Source of the DNA: Eucalyptus grandis
Taxonomy: Eukaryota; Streptophyta; Magnoliopsida; Myrtales; Myrtaceae
DNA: 64,000 bases
Reading direction: 5' to 3'
Assembly: GCF_016545825.1 (NCBI RefSeq)
Contig: NC_052620.1
Location: 16,430,001 to 16,494,000 of the forward strand
The position numbers were made by a program, and so were the translations under genes. The notes under the pieces are model-generated. The model was given only the letters and a program-made list of their open reading frames with translations. It had not been told where the DNA came from and searched no databases. Shown piece by piece: positions 47,310 through 60,696 of the stretch; position 1 is the first letter of the stretch; each line of letters opens with the position of its first letter.

Positions 47310-48165
47310 AGTAAGAGTGAGCATGGTCTGGATTGGGTTAGTTCACCTCCTAACCTTAGGACTAATCCGCATAGTATTTATTGATCTTCAATTTCTGGGA
47401 CCAAGAACCGATCATCTTGAGCCTAGGACCAAGAACCAAACTGACCCAATGGATTCGGTTCGATTCATGGGTTAACCCGGGATTAATCGATAATTTTTTT
47501 ATTTCATTTTTTGTACTCTCTGCAAAAGCAAACCTATGATTGTAAATTACATATCCATCAATAATGCGACATTGTATTTAACAAATTTAAAATAAGGCAC
47601 TAATAGAAATTTTACACATAATAAATGCAAGGAACCCTAAAAGGGATTAAGACTGCTCATAGAGATATATGACAAGATGGGAAGTTGAGTGGCGAGCAAG
47701 GAAGTTGAGCAGGATGAGTGTCAAGTAGCGAGCGGGCAAGTTTTTTCCTTTAATTTTGACAAATTGAAGACTAAGAGAACAAAGAAGACAGAAGAGGATG
47801 AGGAGGACATCTTGAGGATCCATTTAATGTTGTTTATGACATTTTAGATGCCGTGAGAAGCCATTTAATGCCATTGATGCCATTTGAATATATAAAAAAA
47901 AAAATTATAAATAATATATTAGATATATAATATACATAATACATTTTAGATATATTATATATAATATATACAGTCAACCCATGGTTGATCTAGATTGGAC
48001 TGATCCTAAATTCTCAAGATCGAAAACTAACCTGCACATTGCTAGTCTAGGAATCCCAAGACCAAAGACTGACCGAGCCCCCCTGGGAAGCGAATCAAGA
48101 CCAGCAGGTTTGGGCTGGTCTAGGGTTGGTCGAGGGTCCGCTAGAGCTAGAAATGGAGTACATAA
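47310..48165. mobile_element. Decayed hAT-type element
   Basis: GAGTGAGCATGGTCTGG near the left end matches the family start GGGGTGAGCATGG. Inside are phrases such as GGACCAAGAACCGAT and CCAATGGATTCGG, and the matching inverted phrases lie at 47985-48140. The ends are too eroded to show a target duplication. Confidence 0.5.
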
Positions 48166-48345
48166 TGTCTCATGCGGGACATGGACCGGGGATGGGCCAT
48201 TTCTAATGATAATGGGGCGGGGATGAGGAATGCAACTCTCGCACCCCACCCCGCCTCATTTCTTCATCACGGGGCCGGGCACCATATCCATGCAGGCCCC
48301 TTGCCCCGCACGCCGAGGTGGAAAAATTAGCCCCATCCCCACCTC
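48166..48345. repeat. G+C-rich repeat with GGGGCGGGG-type words
   Basis: GGACCGGGGATGGGCC, then ATGGGGCGGGGATGAGG, then the inverted CACCCCGCCTCATTTC and CCTTGCCCCGC. Inverted words suggest a further small transposon, not proven. Confidence 0.4.
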
Positions 48346-49330
48346 AAAATCCATTAATTGCAAGTCCTATCCATCTTTAGATAGGTAATTTATAATTCAT
48401 CCGATCGAGCGCAGGGTCGTCCGCCTAGTTCGAGTGGTGGGTATACACACTTTCAACTTATAATTAGAGTTGCGACCAGTAAATAAGATTAAGACGGTCA
48501 TATTCCATATTCAACACGACCCCCTATCACTATGACCATTAGACATAACGCATTCTTGAGATAAGAAAACTAGGAACCACACGGCGCAGAACAGAAAACC
48601 GAATATAGCACCATGGAGTACACTACAAGGACAGAGCAGACATGAATACCTAACCGGTCCGCCCTACAAGCCAGTTGAAGCAAATTTCCAACAATAGACA
48701 TCCTCACACCTTTATCGAGTTTTAACCATCCGCAACTAGAATAACTAATGTTTTTTTTTGCCATTATGAGACAGCCCCATAAGAGCTATGACTGGCTCTT
48801 CTGTGTATCTTATGGCCATTGCACTCAACACGGCTCATTCATAAACAGCATTGGACTCAACACTTGCCCAGATATGAAGGAGCTCACCAGGAAAGGGGTT
48901 TCAGATAGCCGGGTTCTTCACGTCGTCATTAGTTAGGGATAACAAACACCATTCCCATGAAATAGATCCGGTTAATAATTCTACAAATACAAACTATAGA
49001 TCATTTAGTAAGACGGAAAGTAACAGACAACCTTAAACATTGATGCTATGCCTAATCTGAAGCACGAAAAGTCCAACATCTCTCTCTCATCTGAGGGACT
49101 GTTCACTTGTAGGGAAAGCTAGAAAGAGAAAACCAACAGCTCCAAGACTAGACATGGTCTCTCACAACACAACCGTCTCAGAACAATTGTGCCCATTCAA
49201 TCAAAAACCTATCTACATCAATCACCCACCAGAGAAAATGAACTTCATAGCTTTACTGAAAAGGACTGAAAGTCACGGATACCAAAAGACTAGAAAAGAT
49301 CAAACTAGTGATATAATTGCATCACTTAGC
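48346..49330. other. 3' flank of the aminotransferase gene
   Basis: No separate gene seen. The part next to 49331 should hold the 3' untranslated region of the aminotransferase; its end was not identified. Confidence 0.4.
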
Positions 49331-52300
49331 CTATCTCAGCTCAACAGTCCAATTCATCTTGTCATCAATGAGACCCATCTGCAGTCTGGTGAGTACAGAA
49401 TAAAGCTGTTGTGCGATGACTCCGAAACCCCCCTCAACATAAGTCACCCTGCCAAAACGTTACATCTCAGAATTATATTCATACTTCTTATTATGAGAAC
49501 ACACCTATCAACAAGTCAATGTTTCAAAAAAAGGCATCTCTCGTTTAGCACAACGTTTGATGTCACTTTGATTCAAAACAAGTGTGTGTGTCCAAAATGC
49601 AAACTTAACAGCTTAGAGGGATGCAATGGCTGTTCTTTTCTATGCAATCAAGGTCCGATCATTTCAACCCTAGTTATTGCACTGTTCAGTGAATAGGCTC
49701 TGAGTGGGACCAAGTCATGTCATGTTAAGGATCAATGGTGGATTTACCTTTTACCACGGTAAGTGATACTTCCTACTGGTGATACAACCACAGCTGTCCC
49801 AGTGCAGAAAACTTCATCAGCATCAAGCAACTCCTCCACGGCTACAAGCCGCTCCTCAACCTGCATTTTAAAAAGCAAGCGTCAGAAAATAGTGACTTAA
49901 TATACATCTCTGCAAAATGCCCTAACTGCAGAATGCAGAAACAGCATATCCACCTGTTAACACCCTCTTGACAATAGTTAAACTAAGGTGAAGCAGCTCC
50001 ATTTTACATAAAAGCACCTGCTCTATTATTCATGTTGCTAAAGGCAACAAAAAGTATTCTAATTGATACCACATGAACTAACGAGCATTACAACAAGGAA
50101 AAGTAGCACATTGCAATTCTTGAGAAACAAGAACGCACAACACAACTACTGAGAATTCAAGAATGAGTTACTTTCGACCAACCTACAACTATATATAACC
50201 ATCAAAAGAAAAAGTGTCAACATTTTAGCACACGGAACGGAAGGACTGCTCAAGTCATAAGCTTGACTACAAGTGTGTTTATTCTAAAGAGAAGGAAGCC
50301 TATAATGGGCAGTTTCATAGATTTTTTATGAATTGCCCACAGGCTATCAGGAACTATGCAGGAAAGGCACAAAAACCTGATGAAAATCAAGTGGAATTGA
50401 GTCAAGGACTTTGATTATGGAAGTTCATATATTTTTCTCAGCACAATGGCTCTTGAACCCCATCATATTCATTAAACAAATTAGCAATTGTAGTATGAGG
50501 CTACACCATAAATAAATGATAAGAAGAAATCTTTCTTAGGGGGGAAAAAGGCATCAACACTCTGAAATGAGTAAACTTTACTTCATGAGAGCTTTCATTT
50601 TTCCACTTTTGGCATCTACATTAACCCAGTATGACTAGCCCCCTCATTTTTATCATCCATAAATCTATACCATTTCTAGCCCCTTGTTTTCTATTCTCAA
50701 TCATTCTATCAGATAAGAAAAGACATAAAATGTGGATCACAAGGGGGGAAAACTAGCACTGGTTGGTCATATACTACATGTGCACAAGCATAGTATCATG
50801 CAATGACTGAAGCGATGATACCTAACAATATGCATCGACTGCTTGCTATCAAAGATGGAAAAATGTACCTGGAAACCTTCACTGCGAGCAACATCAATTA
50901 TGCTCTTCCTCGTAATACCTGGTAGGATTGTCCCTTTTATTGCCGGCGTACTTATAACATTACCCTACAATTGCATCCCAATCACATTATTAGCCAAAAT
51001 TATCCTTTATGCACAGAATGATGGGATGCAGGTGAAGATAGTTGCAGAACAATTACCACTCATCAGGATAACATACTGTAACAATAAAAGCCACAAATTC
51101 AAAAGCATTTAATTTAGATTTCTGAAGACATTGGTTTATGAATACCAATACAACACAACAGTAAAAAAAAAAAACATAAGAATATAATGACTGGCAGTAC
51201 TCTCAAATTTCACTTTTGCCATCAGAAAGTGAAAACACTCTGTTTACAGCCAAGATTGCTGCAAAGAGGGACACTAAGGTCTAAATAGCTCCAGTCTAAC
51301 CAAAATAGCAATTACTTTATTTACATAATTTAAAAGAATTGAGGCTTCTTCACACTCTCATATGATGCAGAAAAATTGGTCCCCATCTATCGAGTCAAAT
51401 CACAACTGGAAACTTCTTTCCCTGAAAAAATTTGGTGCAATCGCACACTTATACTTTTGAAGATGACTTTATCCTCTCACTAAATCTGCATCAACTCTAA
51501 AAATTCCAAACAATTTGATCACACAACACTTCCAATAAATCAAAGTTGCTACAAAAGTCCACTGAAATGTAACAGAAGAACTGACAATAACCACCCCCAA
51601 CTTTCAACACTAATTGCACTACTTTTCATATTAAAGGTAATTGCATCATCAGGTTCAACCAGTCCAACCAGGCCAGAAATTTATATCCAAGTCAACATTT
51701 GAATAATAAAGAGAACAGATTGATTGCAGTCCCATGAAAAAAGTGCCTTCACTGCTCTGCTTCATAATACAGAAATAAGGGTTTATCAGCAAGACTCTCA
51801 AGTAACACCATGAATAAGAAACGATTCTCAATAAAAAAGGCTTAAGGACATTAAACATCCAAACCAAGATTGCCACATGCTAGTCAAAAGAACAGAAAAC
51901 ATAGGACTTCTCCAAAAAGGTGAGTCTTGGTTGCCACCAAGTGACAAAAGTCAATGGCAAACTAAGTGTCATTTTAAGTGCAACACAAAGATTAGATATC
52001 CATAAAAAAAAGTCAATGGCAAACTAATTTGTGTCATGTCATACCATAGCATATTTTTCAAAGCCCTATTCAGAATCAAAACTTGGCCATTCCATAGGAT
52101 GCGTTGATTTCAAAGCCCTATTCAGAAAAAGCCATTTTATGATATCCCAAAAAACTTTATGATAAAGAAAAATGCTTCCAGGAAAATTATTAGTTTTTAT
52201 TTGTTTGGTGGTATGCTGAAAAGCACATAAAACTCTATTTTGAAATAGAAACTGAAGAAGGTACTGAGAAATTGTGGTGAGAGACTAGTTATGCTTGGAA

Positions 52301-55300
52301 AAAAGGTTTCCTCTATTCACTGGGAATCCGTCTTCCTAACTTTAGGTATGGATGTTTTTTATAACCGTAAATGTTTTTCCATTAAATAACCAATTTCAAT
52401 GAACCAAACATGTGAAATTCAGAAAACTAATTCAAGGAAAGCTCTTTCAGTGAAACAAACACACCTTAGTTTGTTTACCCAGTATTCCATGTAAAAAAAC
52501 AAGATACTTCTAGGTCAACAAGCACCCACCTGTTATGGTGGCAAAATCATGGAGCTAAAGCAGTCAAAAAGTCTTTAGAGTTTGTTTCATGGAGAACCAA
52601 TGAGAATTATATAGATTTTTAACTGGCAAATGTTCCATCAATACAAATACCTTCACAACAAAAATGTTGCAAGAAGAAACCTCCTCTAAATACTTTTTGT
52701 GCACACAATCAAGGTAGAGAACATCTGAAAAGCCTTTGGCTTTGGCAGCAGATTGTGCCTTCAGAACCTACAAGACAATCAGAAAGAAGACATCATCATT
52801 CAAGTTCACATACTAATACATAAATCTACCGACAAACACTCATGCCTCGCTATACTGACAAGAAAGGCCCAAGAGACATTTAAGAATGGCTGCCCCTAAA
52901 TGATAACAGACAACAAGGAAAATAAAAAGGAAAATGAGAGAGCATTCTCAATTATACTACGGAGAGACAAAATGGATGTAAGAGACAATGAAGTAGATCT
53001 CAACAGATACGAACACAGAAGAAGATGAAACTGAAGTAAGAATTGACCACAATAGGGTTAAGAATATTGTTTCAATATTTAGTTTGTTACTTATTTTCTG
53101 CTCTCTAATTAAACTATAGAGATACAAAATGGATATGAGAGACAATGAAGTAGATCTCAACAGATGCGAACACAGAAGAAGATGAAAATGATGTAAGAGT
53201 TGACCCCAACGGGGTTAAGAATATTGTCTCAATATTCAGTTCGTATTTAATTTTCTTAAAACATGTATCATAGATACAAACAGATATTCTCTCTAGGAAA
53301 CATAGTTTGTGCAATAAAATTATAAGAGATGTTTTTCATTTGGTATTCCCAATTTACTTGTTTTCATTTGGAAGCTGTTTTGAAAGTGCTGGCAAACATA
53401 TTTTGTAGGCTGTTTTCGCTCTCAAGTGGAAATTGAAAATAGAAGATTCATGAACCAAAGAAGGCCTTAGACTCTCACTGTCCAAGAAGGATAAATAAGC
53501 CATCAATCACATATTTCACATTGGTTTTGTTTAAGCTTCAAGTTTAGAAAATTTAGTGAGAGAGAAGAAATAACTTTCACAAGTGGAAGCTCCCCTCTAG
53601 ATGCTCTCAAAATTGAAACTATTAGAAGGACAACAAGACAGCATCTTAATTTTATTGTTTAATTAAGTGAAAAATAAGTGAGAATTTTTTACTTCCATGC
53701 AATCATTTACTGTAGCAAGTAATCACCATGAAGAAGTAAACACTATAGAATGAAGAAAACTTGAAGACGAGATATAAGTGCAGATACACACATCTACTAC
53801 CTATCTAGAGGCTATTAACAAAAACAAGCAATCTGAAATCAAGGAAAAAGACTTGCTTGCTTACCGCAGCATAGTTTCCAATAGTCTTGACACCTCCAGT
53901 ACCACCAGGGGTAGCTCGATGCAGTTCATGCTCCACCACCAAATGTATTGGTGCTACACCTTCCTGTCATTCATATTGGAAGGCATTGGTTCAAACTAAA
54001 CATAAGGGAAAGATAGAAAAAGCTGCCAAATCAAAAGATAAAATACTATCTGGCAAAAGAAACTCCTAATAGATTCAATTATAATACTACCAAATGATGA
54101 GAAAAATAGAAGCCCTTTGAGACCTCTTCATGTCAGAGATTCAAGTCTACCATGATTGATCTCCTAGTTATGTTCAAGTTTATCATGACAACAAGTACAG
54201 TACAAGCAACTTGTTCCAAATATAGAGACAGTTTACAATAGTACAAGAAAGAGACAAAACATAACGATTGACTTGTTTAAACGACTGAAGTGAAAGCTAA
54301 TAAACTTGATTTTAGACAAAAGAATATGACAGACCTTGAAGTAGTTTCCCACAGGTGAAACATAGATTAGAAAGGTGTATTCAGGAGAAGGGGCAAGACC
54401 AAGAACAGCTCCACTCCCCATGAGCAATGGCCTTATGTATAAGGAACCTTTACCGTTTGGCGGTATCTGAAAGAAAAAAATTTACGGGCTTAAAGCAAAT
54501 AGCAGAGAGAGAGAGAGAGAGAGAGAGAAGATGCATATGCAAAGTGGATTTCTTACCCAACGTTTATTTGCTAATACAGTGGCCTTTACAGCCTCAACAA
54601 ATTGTTCAACAGTGGGTGCCGGCATGCACATACGCTCTGCTCCCATTCTCATACGCAGTGCATTTTCTTCTGGGCGAAACAAAAGGATATTACCATCATG
54701 TTTCCGGTAAGCTTTCAGACCTTCGAATAAACCCTGTGTTGGAAGAAAACACATAGGCCCACCAAATTAAAGGTACAAACACAAAGATATAATAGACACT
54801 AAAGAATAAAACAGCCTTAAGAGCATGAATATGGCATCTTCTTCATTTCCACAATCGAAAAACAAAAGGGTAGCAAACCATACATAAATCCTGAAATTTT
54901 AACTTATTATGTCACCAAGCAAAATCTAGCCAGTAAGTGCAATGCATTTATGGATAAAAGAAAATTAAATTTTGGCAGAGTCTGGACCAAACTTAATATC
55001 TGACCTGGCCATAATTTAAAACTCCTGCGGAAGGGCTCAATTCAATGTTCCCAAAACGCCGTAATTCACCTTTAGAGAAGTTTCCATCTCGACCACATTT
55101 CATGGTGTACATGTAATCAGTGGAGAGCAATCCAAATCCAAGGTTCTCCCAGTCTATGTCTGCTAATTCGTTTACCTCACTGCTGTGTTCAAAGAAACAT
55201 GTCAGCAACATATGCAGGTTTCCCCCTCTAATTGGGCAACTCAATCAAGCTGTTCCTTAGGTATCTAACCACTGCCTCAAGATTTCCACCATTTTTACAA

Positions 55301-55973
55301 GTCCAAATTCGGTTTACTGATCCTGTAATAAACATTGGAAGCATATTTTGCAACCAACATAGAGCACTGGGGCCAACCACAGGTGACAAATCACGCTTTA
55401 ATGAAACAATGAGCAAGCCCTTTGGTGCCATTATCATTGCCACCTATCTATTACCCCTTCCCAAAATTCCATGACTTCACTACCCTTGCCCTGAAAACCT
55501 TATAAACAGCTAAGTAGATTCTCCCAGAATTTCACGCTCAAAACACCACAATGATGAAAGCCATTTTCTAAAGACTCTCACAAGGAGAGAGAAAGAAACC
55601 CAACATCAACTGCGACAAACAGGCGAGAGAGAGCCACCTGTAAGTGTCAGATAATGTGGCACTGCACGTCAATGGAGAGGCCGGTTGTTGCAGAACACCG
55701 CGAAAGGTGAGTGGGTTCTTCTGCAGCTGCAGAAAGAAACCCATAAAAAGACCCATCATTTCCAATTGGACACATAATGAGAGGGATCAAGGCATTCTTT
55801 TTCCCCTCAGCTATTGTACCAGTAACAATGAAAACAGAACTGACCCTGAGAGATGCGGCAGAGGGGTGTCTCTTCTCAGGGAAAAACGAAGAGGGCTTGA
55901 GAGCATGGCCATGGCGGGAGGGGGCAATCAGGTAATTCGGCTGGGGAGCTGCCAGCGCTGGAGTACTCTCCAT
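49331..55973 (-). CDS. BCAT: Branched-chain amino acid aminotransferase, plastid type
   Basis: A PLP enzyme that transfers the amino group between glutamate and leucine, isoleucine or valine. Ten exons join in frame to 415 residues: 55845-55973, 55638-55726, 55005-55182, 54557-54733, 54335-54466, 53865-53963, 52651-52767, 50869-50964, 49748-49860, 49331-49448. All introns follow GT...AG. The first two exons encode a Ser/Pro/Arg-rich leader ([20 protein letters not shown]) with the features of a chloroplast transit peptide and a NYL.PSR word shared with Arabidopsis BCAT3. The fold-type IV domain follows: [50 protein letters not shown], then [16 protein letters not shown], whose Lys (about 261) should hold PLP, then [26 protein letters not shown] and [17 protein letters not shown]. 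The end is MNWTVELR and a TAG stop. Length and structure match plastid BCATs; BCAT2, 3 and 5 cannot be separated with certainty. No damage seen. Confidence 0.96.
52966..53280. repeat. Two tandem ~158-bp copies in an aminotransferase intron
   Basis: GACAATGAAGTAGATCTCAA occurs at 52983 and 53141, and the match extends over about 155 bp each (AGAGACAAAATGGAT... to ...AATATTGTxTCAATATT). They lie in intron 6. Confidence 0.9.
54504..54529. repeat. (GA)n microsatellite in aminotransferase intron 4
   Basis: About 13 GA dinucleotides. On the coding strand it is a CT tract shortly before the exon 5 side of the 90-bp intron. Confidence 0.95.
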
Positions 55974-56160
55974 TTGAGCTTCTGCGCGACTTCTGGTTCA
56001 GAGAGACAAAGAGCAGAAGGGGGAATATAGAGTTGAGGTCTTTGTGGCTGCTCGGTTTCCAGATCCTATTTAACCTAGACGATGGCAGCGTAGGACTTGA
56101 CATAAATTCTAGACCCGCCTAATTTAATTGGAAAAAAAAAAAAAAAAGGATTCTCCGGAA
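55974..56160 (-). promoter_or_regulatory. Presumed core promoter of the aminotransferase gene
   Basis: On the minus strand, a TTAAATAG word about 100 bp upstream of the ATG (near 56065-56075) could serve as a TATA box. The same word and most of the flank are kept in the duplicated copy (about 60918-60925), where the flank differs at only a few bases. Confidence 0.4.
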
Positions 56161-57517
56161 AAGTCCAAGTCAAAATATAGCACCTAATATAGTAAATACG
56201 ATTTTTCTTAAGAAGTGTTTGACGAGATTTAATTACCAAATTAAATTAGAAAAAGGATTTTGTTAATGACTGGCTAATTAATATTTGAAAAAAAAGTTCT
56301 TTCTTAATATTGTACTTAACACATTACACAAATTTAACTTGATAAACCCACCAAAAATTTTCGTGTTTAAGTGGAGGACTCACTTTGCCGGACCCACCAG
56401 ACAAATCCCACATAAAGTTTTTTGTCTTTTTGTGGCTTTTGAAACCAACAAAATAATATTAAAAAAATTAGAGTGGAGTGGACATGCAATTTGCTCGTGC
56501 AAATCAAGTAAGAGAAGCTGTGAGGACTGTCGACGAACGCAAAGACATTTCCAAGGGTATCTCTAGATTCTCTCTTTACTTAAATTAGACGTGGAAAGCT
56601 CGTTATTTGCTTTTCAAATAAAAAGAACCTTTTTATTTTAAAAAGGGAAATTAAGAAAGTATTTGCGTATCGGAACAACCAAAATCAACCTAGAGGATTT
56701 GAAAAAGAAATTTACTTTTCTTTTTCCGTTTTGCTATTAAGAGGTGTTCGGATCGATTTTCATGCATCTTGATTAGTCTAACTCCCTAGGCAATCTTAGT
56801 AGGGTACTCTTCCCACATCGATTTAGTGCTTTCGAATTTTTGATCACGAAGTGTTTTGAACAAAATTTGAATTCAAAATTATAAGGAGAAGAGTAAATGA
56901 CAATTATCTAAAATAGGTCATTTTAATAATTACCTAGATTGATCTTTCCATAAGCTATATAATAAAATAGACTTCTTATTGCTACGTTTGGAGATTACCC
57001 ATATGTCACGATTTGAGTCGATTGGCCTCAGTCATGGGCCCATGTGGCGCTAGGCCAGCCAATGCACCAGGCCAACTTTCATCTTCAACAATCGTTCACG
57101 CGGCTTGTATCGTAAAGTGCCTCATTGTGACTAACCATTCCAAAACTCTGAACAAATTGGACATCTCATTATCCCAAGTAGGATATGCATCTGAATCCAA
57201 CGTAATAACTAGTTTTGGCCTAAAATGGCCACCATCAGATAAGAGACATCAATTCTCAACTAGTTTGTGCACACTGACCAATCTTATCAGCAAAACTCCC
57301 TAAATATTGAAGTAGACTTCAATTGTACTAAAGTTACCAATAAAGAAATACAAACAAGCATCTTTTCTTTTGACAATAAATATTATCAACAATCTAATTT
57401 CAAGGACACCTATTTATAAAATTAACTGAGCCATTTCAAGTGACATACAAAGCAATAAAAATAAAACGAGATAAAAGTAGGTTTGGATTTGTTACGGAAC
57501 ATATCAAAGATAACTTA

Positions 57518-58053
57518 GGGCATGTTTGGCAAATTTTATTTATGTTCCTCGGAACAATTATTTTTGTTCTTTTGTTTAGGGGAACGAAAAAAGAATATAA
57601 ACTTGTTTGGTAAAATTTTTGTTCCCGAGAATAAAAAATCTATTTTTTTGTTCTTGGGAATAGATTTGGAACAAAAAAAGAAAGACTAGAAAAAGTAGTT
57701 TCTTGTTTTTGGGAACAATTTCTATAATCTATTTTTTTTCTCCTCTCTTTTTCTCTTTTCTTCTTCTCTTTCATTTCTTCTTCTTCTTTCCTTTGGCTTG
57801 TCGGCGGCCATCCTCGTGAACGGCAACCGGCAAAAAAAAAAAGAAAAAAAGAAAAAATAATTAAAAGAATTAACAAATTAAAAGAAATAAAAAAACTAAG
57901 AATCCTACCAAACATATTTTTATCCTAGGAATATAAATTTTGGAAAGTTATCAAACGTGTTCTTTTGCTCAGAAATTATTCCCGATAATAAAATAAAAAA
58001 ATCATTTCTCATCAAAAATTATTTTCCGAACAAAATCGTTACCAAATACACCA
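57518..58053. mobile_element. PIF/Harbinger-like MITE, absent from the duplicate
   Basis: Ends GGGCATGTTTGGCAA and (reverse) TGGTGTATTTGGTAA are inverted repeats. TTA duplications flank it (57515-57517 and 58054-58056). Copy 2 of the tandem duplication has the unoccupied site AACTTAATCTC near 62152-62162, with a single TTA. The centre is a short G+C-rich block (57790-57830, GGCTTGTCGGCGGCC) between a C/T-rich and an A/G-rich arm. Confidence 0.85.
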
Positions 58054-58849
58054 TTAATCTCTTACAAGACCATTCAATCTATGAAAAGGAAATCAATGTC
58101 CTAATAAGAGACATAGAAAAACAAATCGGGTACTTGAAAGAAGATATATTATATTAGGCTACGTTTAGTAGTCAAGATAAACCATGTATTTGATACTTAC
58201 TTGAAATAAGATAAAGATGAATATGATTGATAATAAGATGTGTTTTTTTCACTCATTTTTTGACTTAGACGTTGACCATACGACTCCTTTTGTCACCCAC
58301 CACTTCAATTATAATTCTATAGAAGTGGTCCACATTTTTGTTTCGTCAAATGTGATGAAACTCTTTTTATTTTATGTCTTCTTTTTTCTTTCCTTGCGGT
58401 CCCCTTCTTTCTATTCTCTCTTCTCTTGCAAAATCCACATTCAACATAATTCTTTCGCAATTCAAGCAATTTTCGCGACCCACGATGTTATATTGCTTCC
58501 TAAGTCTTTCTTGCAGGCAAGTCTCTTTTTTCCTTGCCTATGAGGTGTATGTCTCTCGTCTCTTGCAATGACATTGTCATCTCTTTAATTTCTTTCTTTA
58601 AAGTGATCCTCTTCTTTCCACTCATAGTCGCGCGGCATTGAAAAGGTCAATATTTAGGCCATCCCAGCCGTCCTACCCACCTTTGCTCGCATAGGTATCA
58701 GGTTAACAACTTAACTGTCGGCCTCCCTAACAAGCCCTATTTCATTACCGCATGCAACCCCTCCTTGTACTGTGAAAGGTAATATTGAAAAGCACCGTCT
58801 CTTTCTCCTCTCATTTCTAGATTTTTCTCCGTATAACTATTCAAAAAGT

Positions 58850-59300
58850 CCAACGTTGATCGATTTAATCATAAAACTTTTAGTTATACCAATTTAATTT
58901 TAAATCTTTTAAAAACTTCTCAATTTAATTTGTTTGCCAATTTTGACCGAAAAATGTTGACATGGACTCGATTGGCTATTGAGCATTTTACGTGGCATGA
59001 TTAGTGTTGACGTGAATAGTTTTTACGTATTTTCATAATTTTTTATGAATTCTTTTTTTTTTCCTGATTACTGGCCACAAGCGAAGGCCGGCAAAAAAAA
59101 CAAAGGAAAAAAGGGAAAATTTAGAAAAGCATTATAAAAAAGGCAAGAATTATTCGCATTAGTGCCGACCACACCGTGTAAGATAGCCGATGGCTAGCTG
59201 GAATCCATGTAAATTATTTCTAATCAAAATTCACAAAAATTACTAAATTGACAAATCATCAAAAGATTTAGGACTAAATTAATATAATTGAAACTGAGAC
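58850..59300. mobile_element. TIR element with small G+C core, shared by both copies
   Basis: TTAATCATAAAACTTTTAGT at the left and GATTTAGGACTAAATTAAT at the right are inverted relatives. The centre GGCCACAAGCGAAGGCCGGC (59074-59093) lies between T-rich and A-rich arms. The left part is also present at 63780-64000, so the insertion is older than the duplication. Confidence 0.55.
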
Positions 59301-60637
59301 AATAAGTTTGGACTTCTTGGCTGATTTTTCTCTCATCTTTCCTGATTTGGCCTTTTGCCAGATTATTTCAATCCATTTTTTGTTTGGATTTTTAATAGCA
59401 AGTTGCAATGCAGTGATTAATATAGGAGATATTTGTAGTGGTATAATGTGGAATGCTTTAAAGTCAACTGAAGCATTGACATTATCTCCCTACATATAGG
59501 AGCAAGCGATCCATATGTGAGTGTAGATAAATAAAAGGCGTCTCCTCCATGTGTAGTGTAGGCATAAAAGTCAAGTAATAAAACATTTCTAGAACATCAG
59601 ACGACTCGTGTGCTTTTAGATAATACGAAGATGAATTTGAATGAGTAGATTAGTTTGATTATGGTTTTCAATGCGGTGTCTGAGTGTTGGAATGAGAATT
59701 TGGCCTTTAACAAATTAATTTCTCGGAGCACCGCTGCTATAATGCTGCATTTGTTCTTTCATATGGGCCGTACCTTTAGGCCATAAACTGCAGTTGTGTG
59801 TAGAGTTGAACTTAATGTTAGTTTTTTAACAATCATCTCGCAATCACATATATTATGTTATTCTGAGTAGGCGTGGAGAGTTTGCTCTTATAGTACTAAT
59901 CAAAGAGTACTTATTTCACTTGGGCATCCGCTTGATTCTCAACGGGTAATATTCAAGAGGACTCAAATTGCTAAAATGTATTTATTGAGGATGAAAATGC
60001 AAATAGATGGGGCAATCCATCGGGCTAACAAGTTCATTTGAAACTTTACCCAATAATTTTCTAACTCGTGATCTTTTAAGTAGTGTCCAAAGTCATCTTC
60101 TTGCTCAAGGTTATAACATTTCCATTAAAATGTCAAAAGAGAGACAAATAAGTTCTTCTTTATCACACTAGGAGCACGTCAAAAAAGAAAAACATACAGT
60201 TATATCATCCCATTTTAAGTCGACCTAGCATGTTGAAATTAATTTAGACTTTAATGTCAAACACATTATACACATAAGAGTACGCTCTCAAACATATTTT
60301 CTCGTGTCAAATAACTCATTTATATATAAATGGCATTTGGATTCCCAAACTATGACACCATTAATACTATCTCGTTTGTCAATTAATTTGACTCTATCAT
60401 GACAATATAATAGTTTTATTACATTATAACATACAATGAACTTCCCGATTCAGAAAAAAATGACAAGATATTTTGGATACTTCACCTCTAATTTTAGTAT
60501 CAAAGCGAATTAAATAGTAACTACTCCGTTCACTAAATCACATAATAAATACCTATTCTCATATGTTGTAGTTCTACTAGAGCCTTCACGACAAATACAT
60601 CATAACTTTCATGGCATCATTGCCACTAAACGTGACA
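59301..60637. other. No gene seen
   Basis: A 63-codon frame at 59308-59499 has no domain. Otherwise A+T-rich. Confidence 0.4.
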
Positions 60638-60696
60638 TTAGTTTCGGCTGGGGAGCTGCCAGCTATTATACCAGTAACAATGAAAACAGAACTGAC

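Larger units (their letters stand above)
55811..60660. repeat. Tandem segmental duplication, copy 1
   Basis: Matching points such as 55973/60825 and 56566/61418 lie 4852 bp apart in direct orientation, about 90-95% alike by eye. The homology can be followed from 55811 (paired with 60663) to 59066 (paired with the last base of the window). Copy 1 spans the aminotransferase first exon and promoter, about 193 bp absent from copy 2 (about 56908-57100), a PIF/Harbinger-like insertion (57518-58053) and an older TIR element (58850-59300). The 59067-60660 part is assigned to the unit because copy 2 begins right after it. Confidence 0.85.

Noticed and set aside
49154..49696. 180-codon open frame on the plus strand
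   Set aside because: It lies opposite the last aminotransferase exon and intron, whose minus-strand coding is certain; it has no domain of its own.
55644..56030. Plus-strand 128-codon frame
   Set aside because: Antisense to exons 1 and 2 of the aminotransferase gene.
59308..59499. 63-codon hydrophobic frame
   Set aside because: No signal, domain or splice context; chance frame in T-rich sequence.
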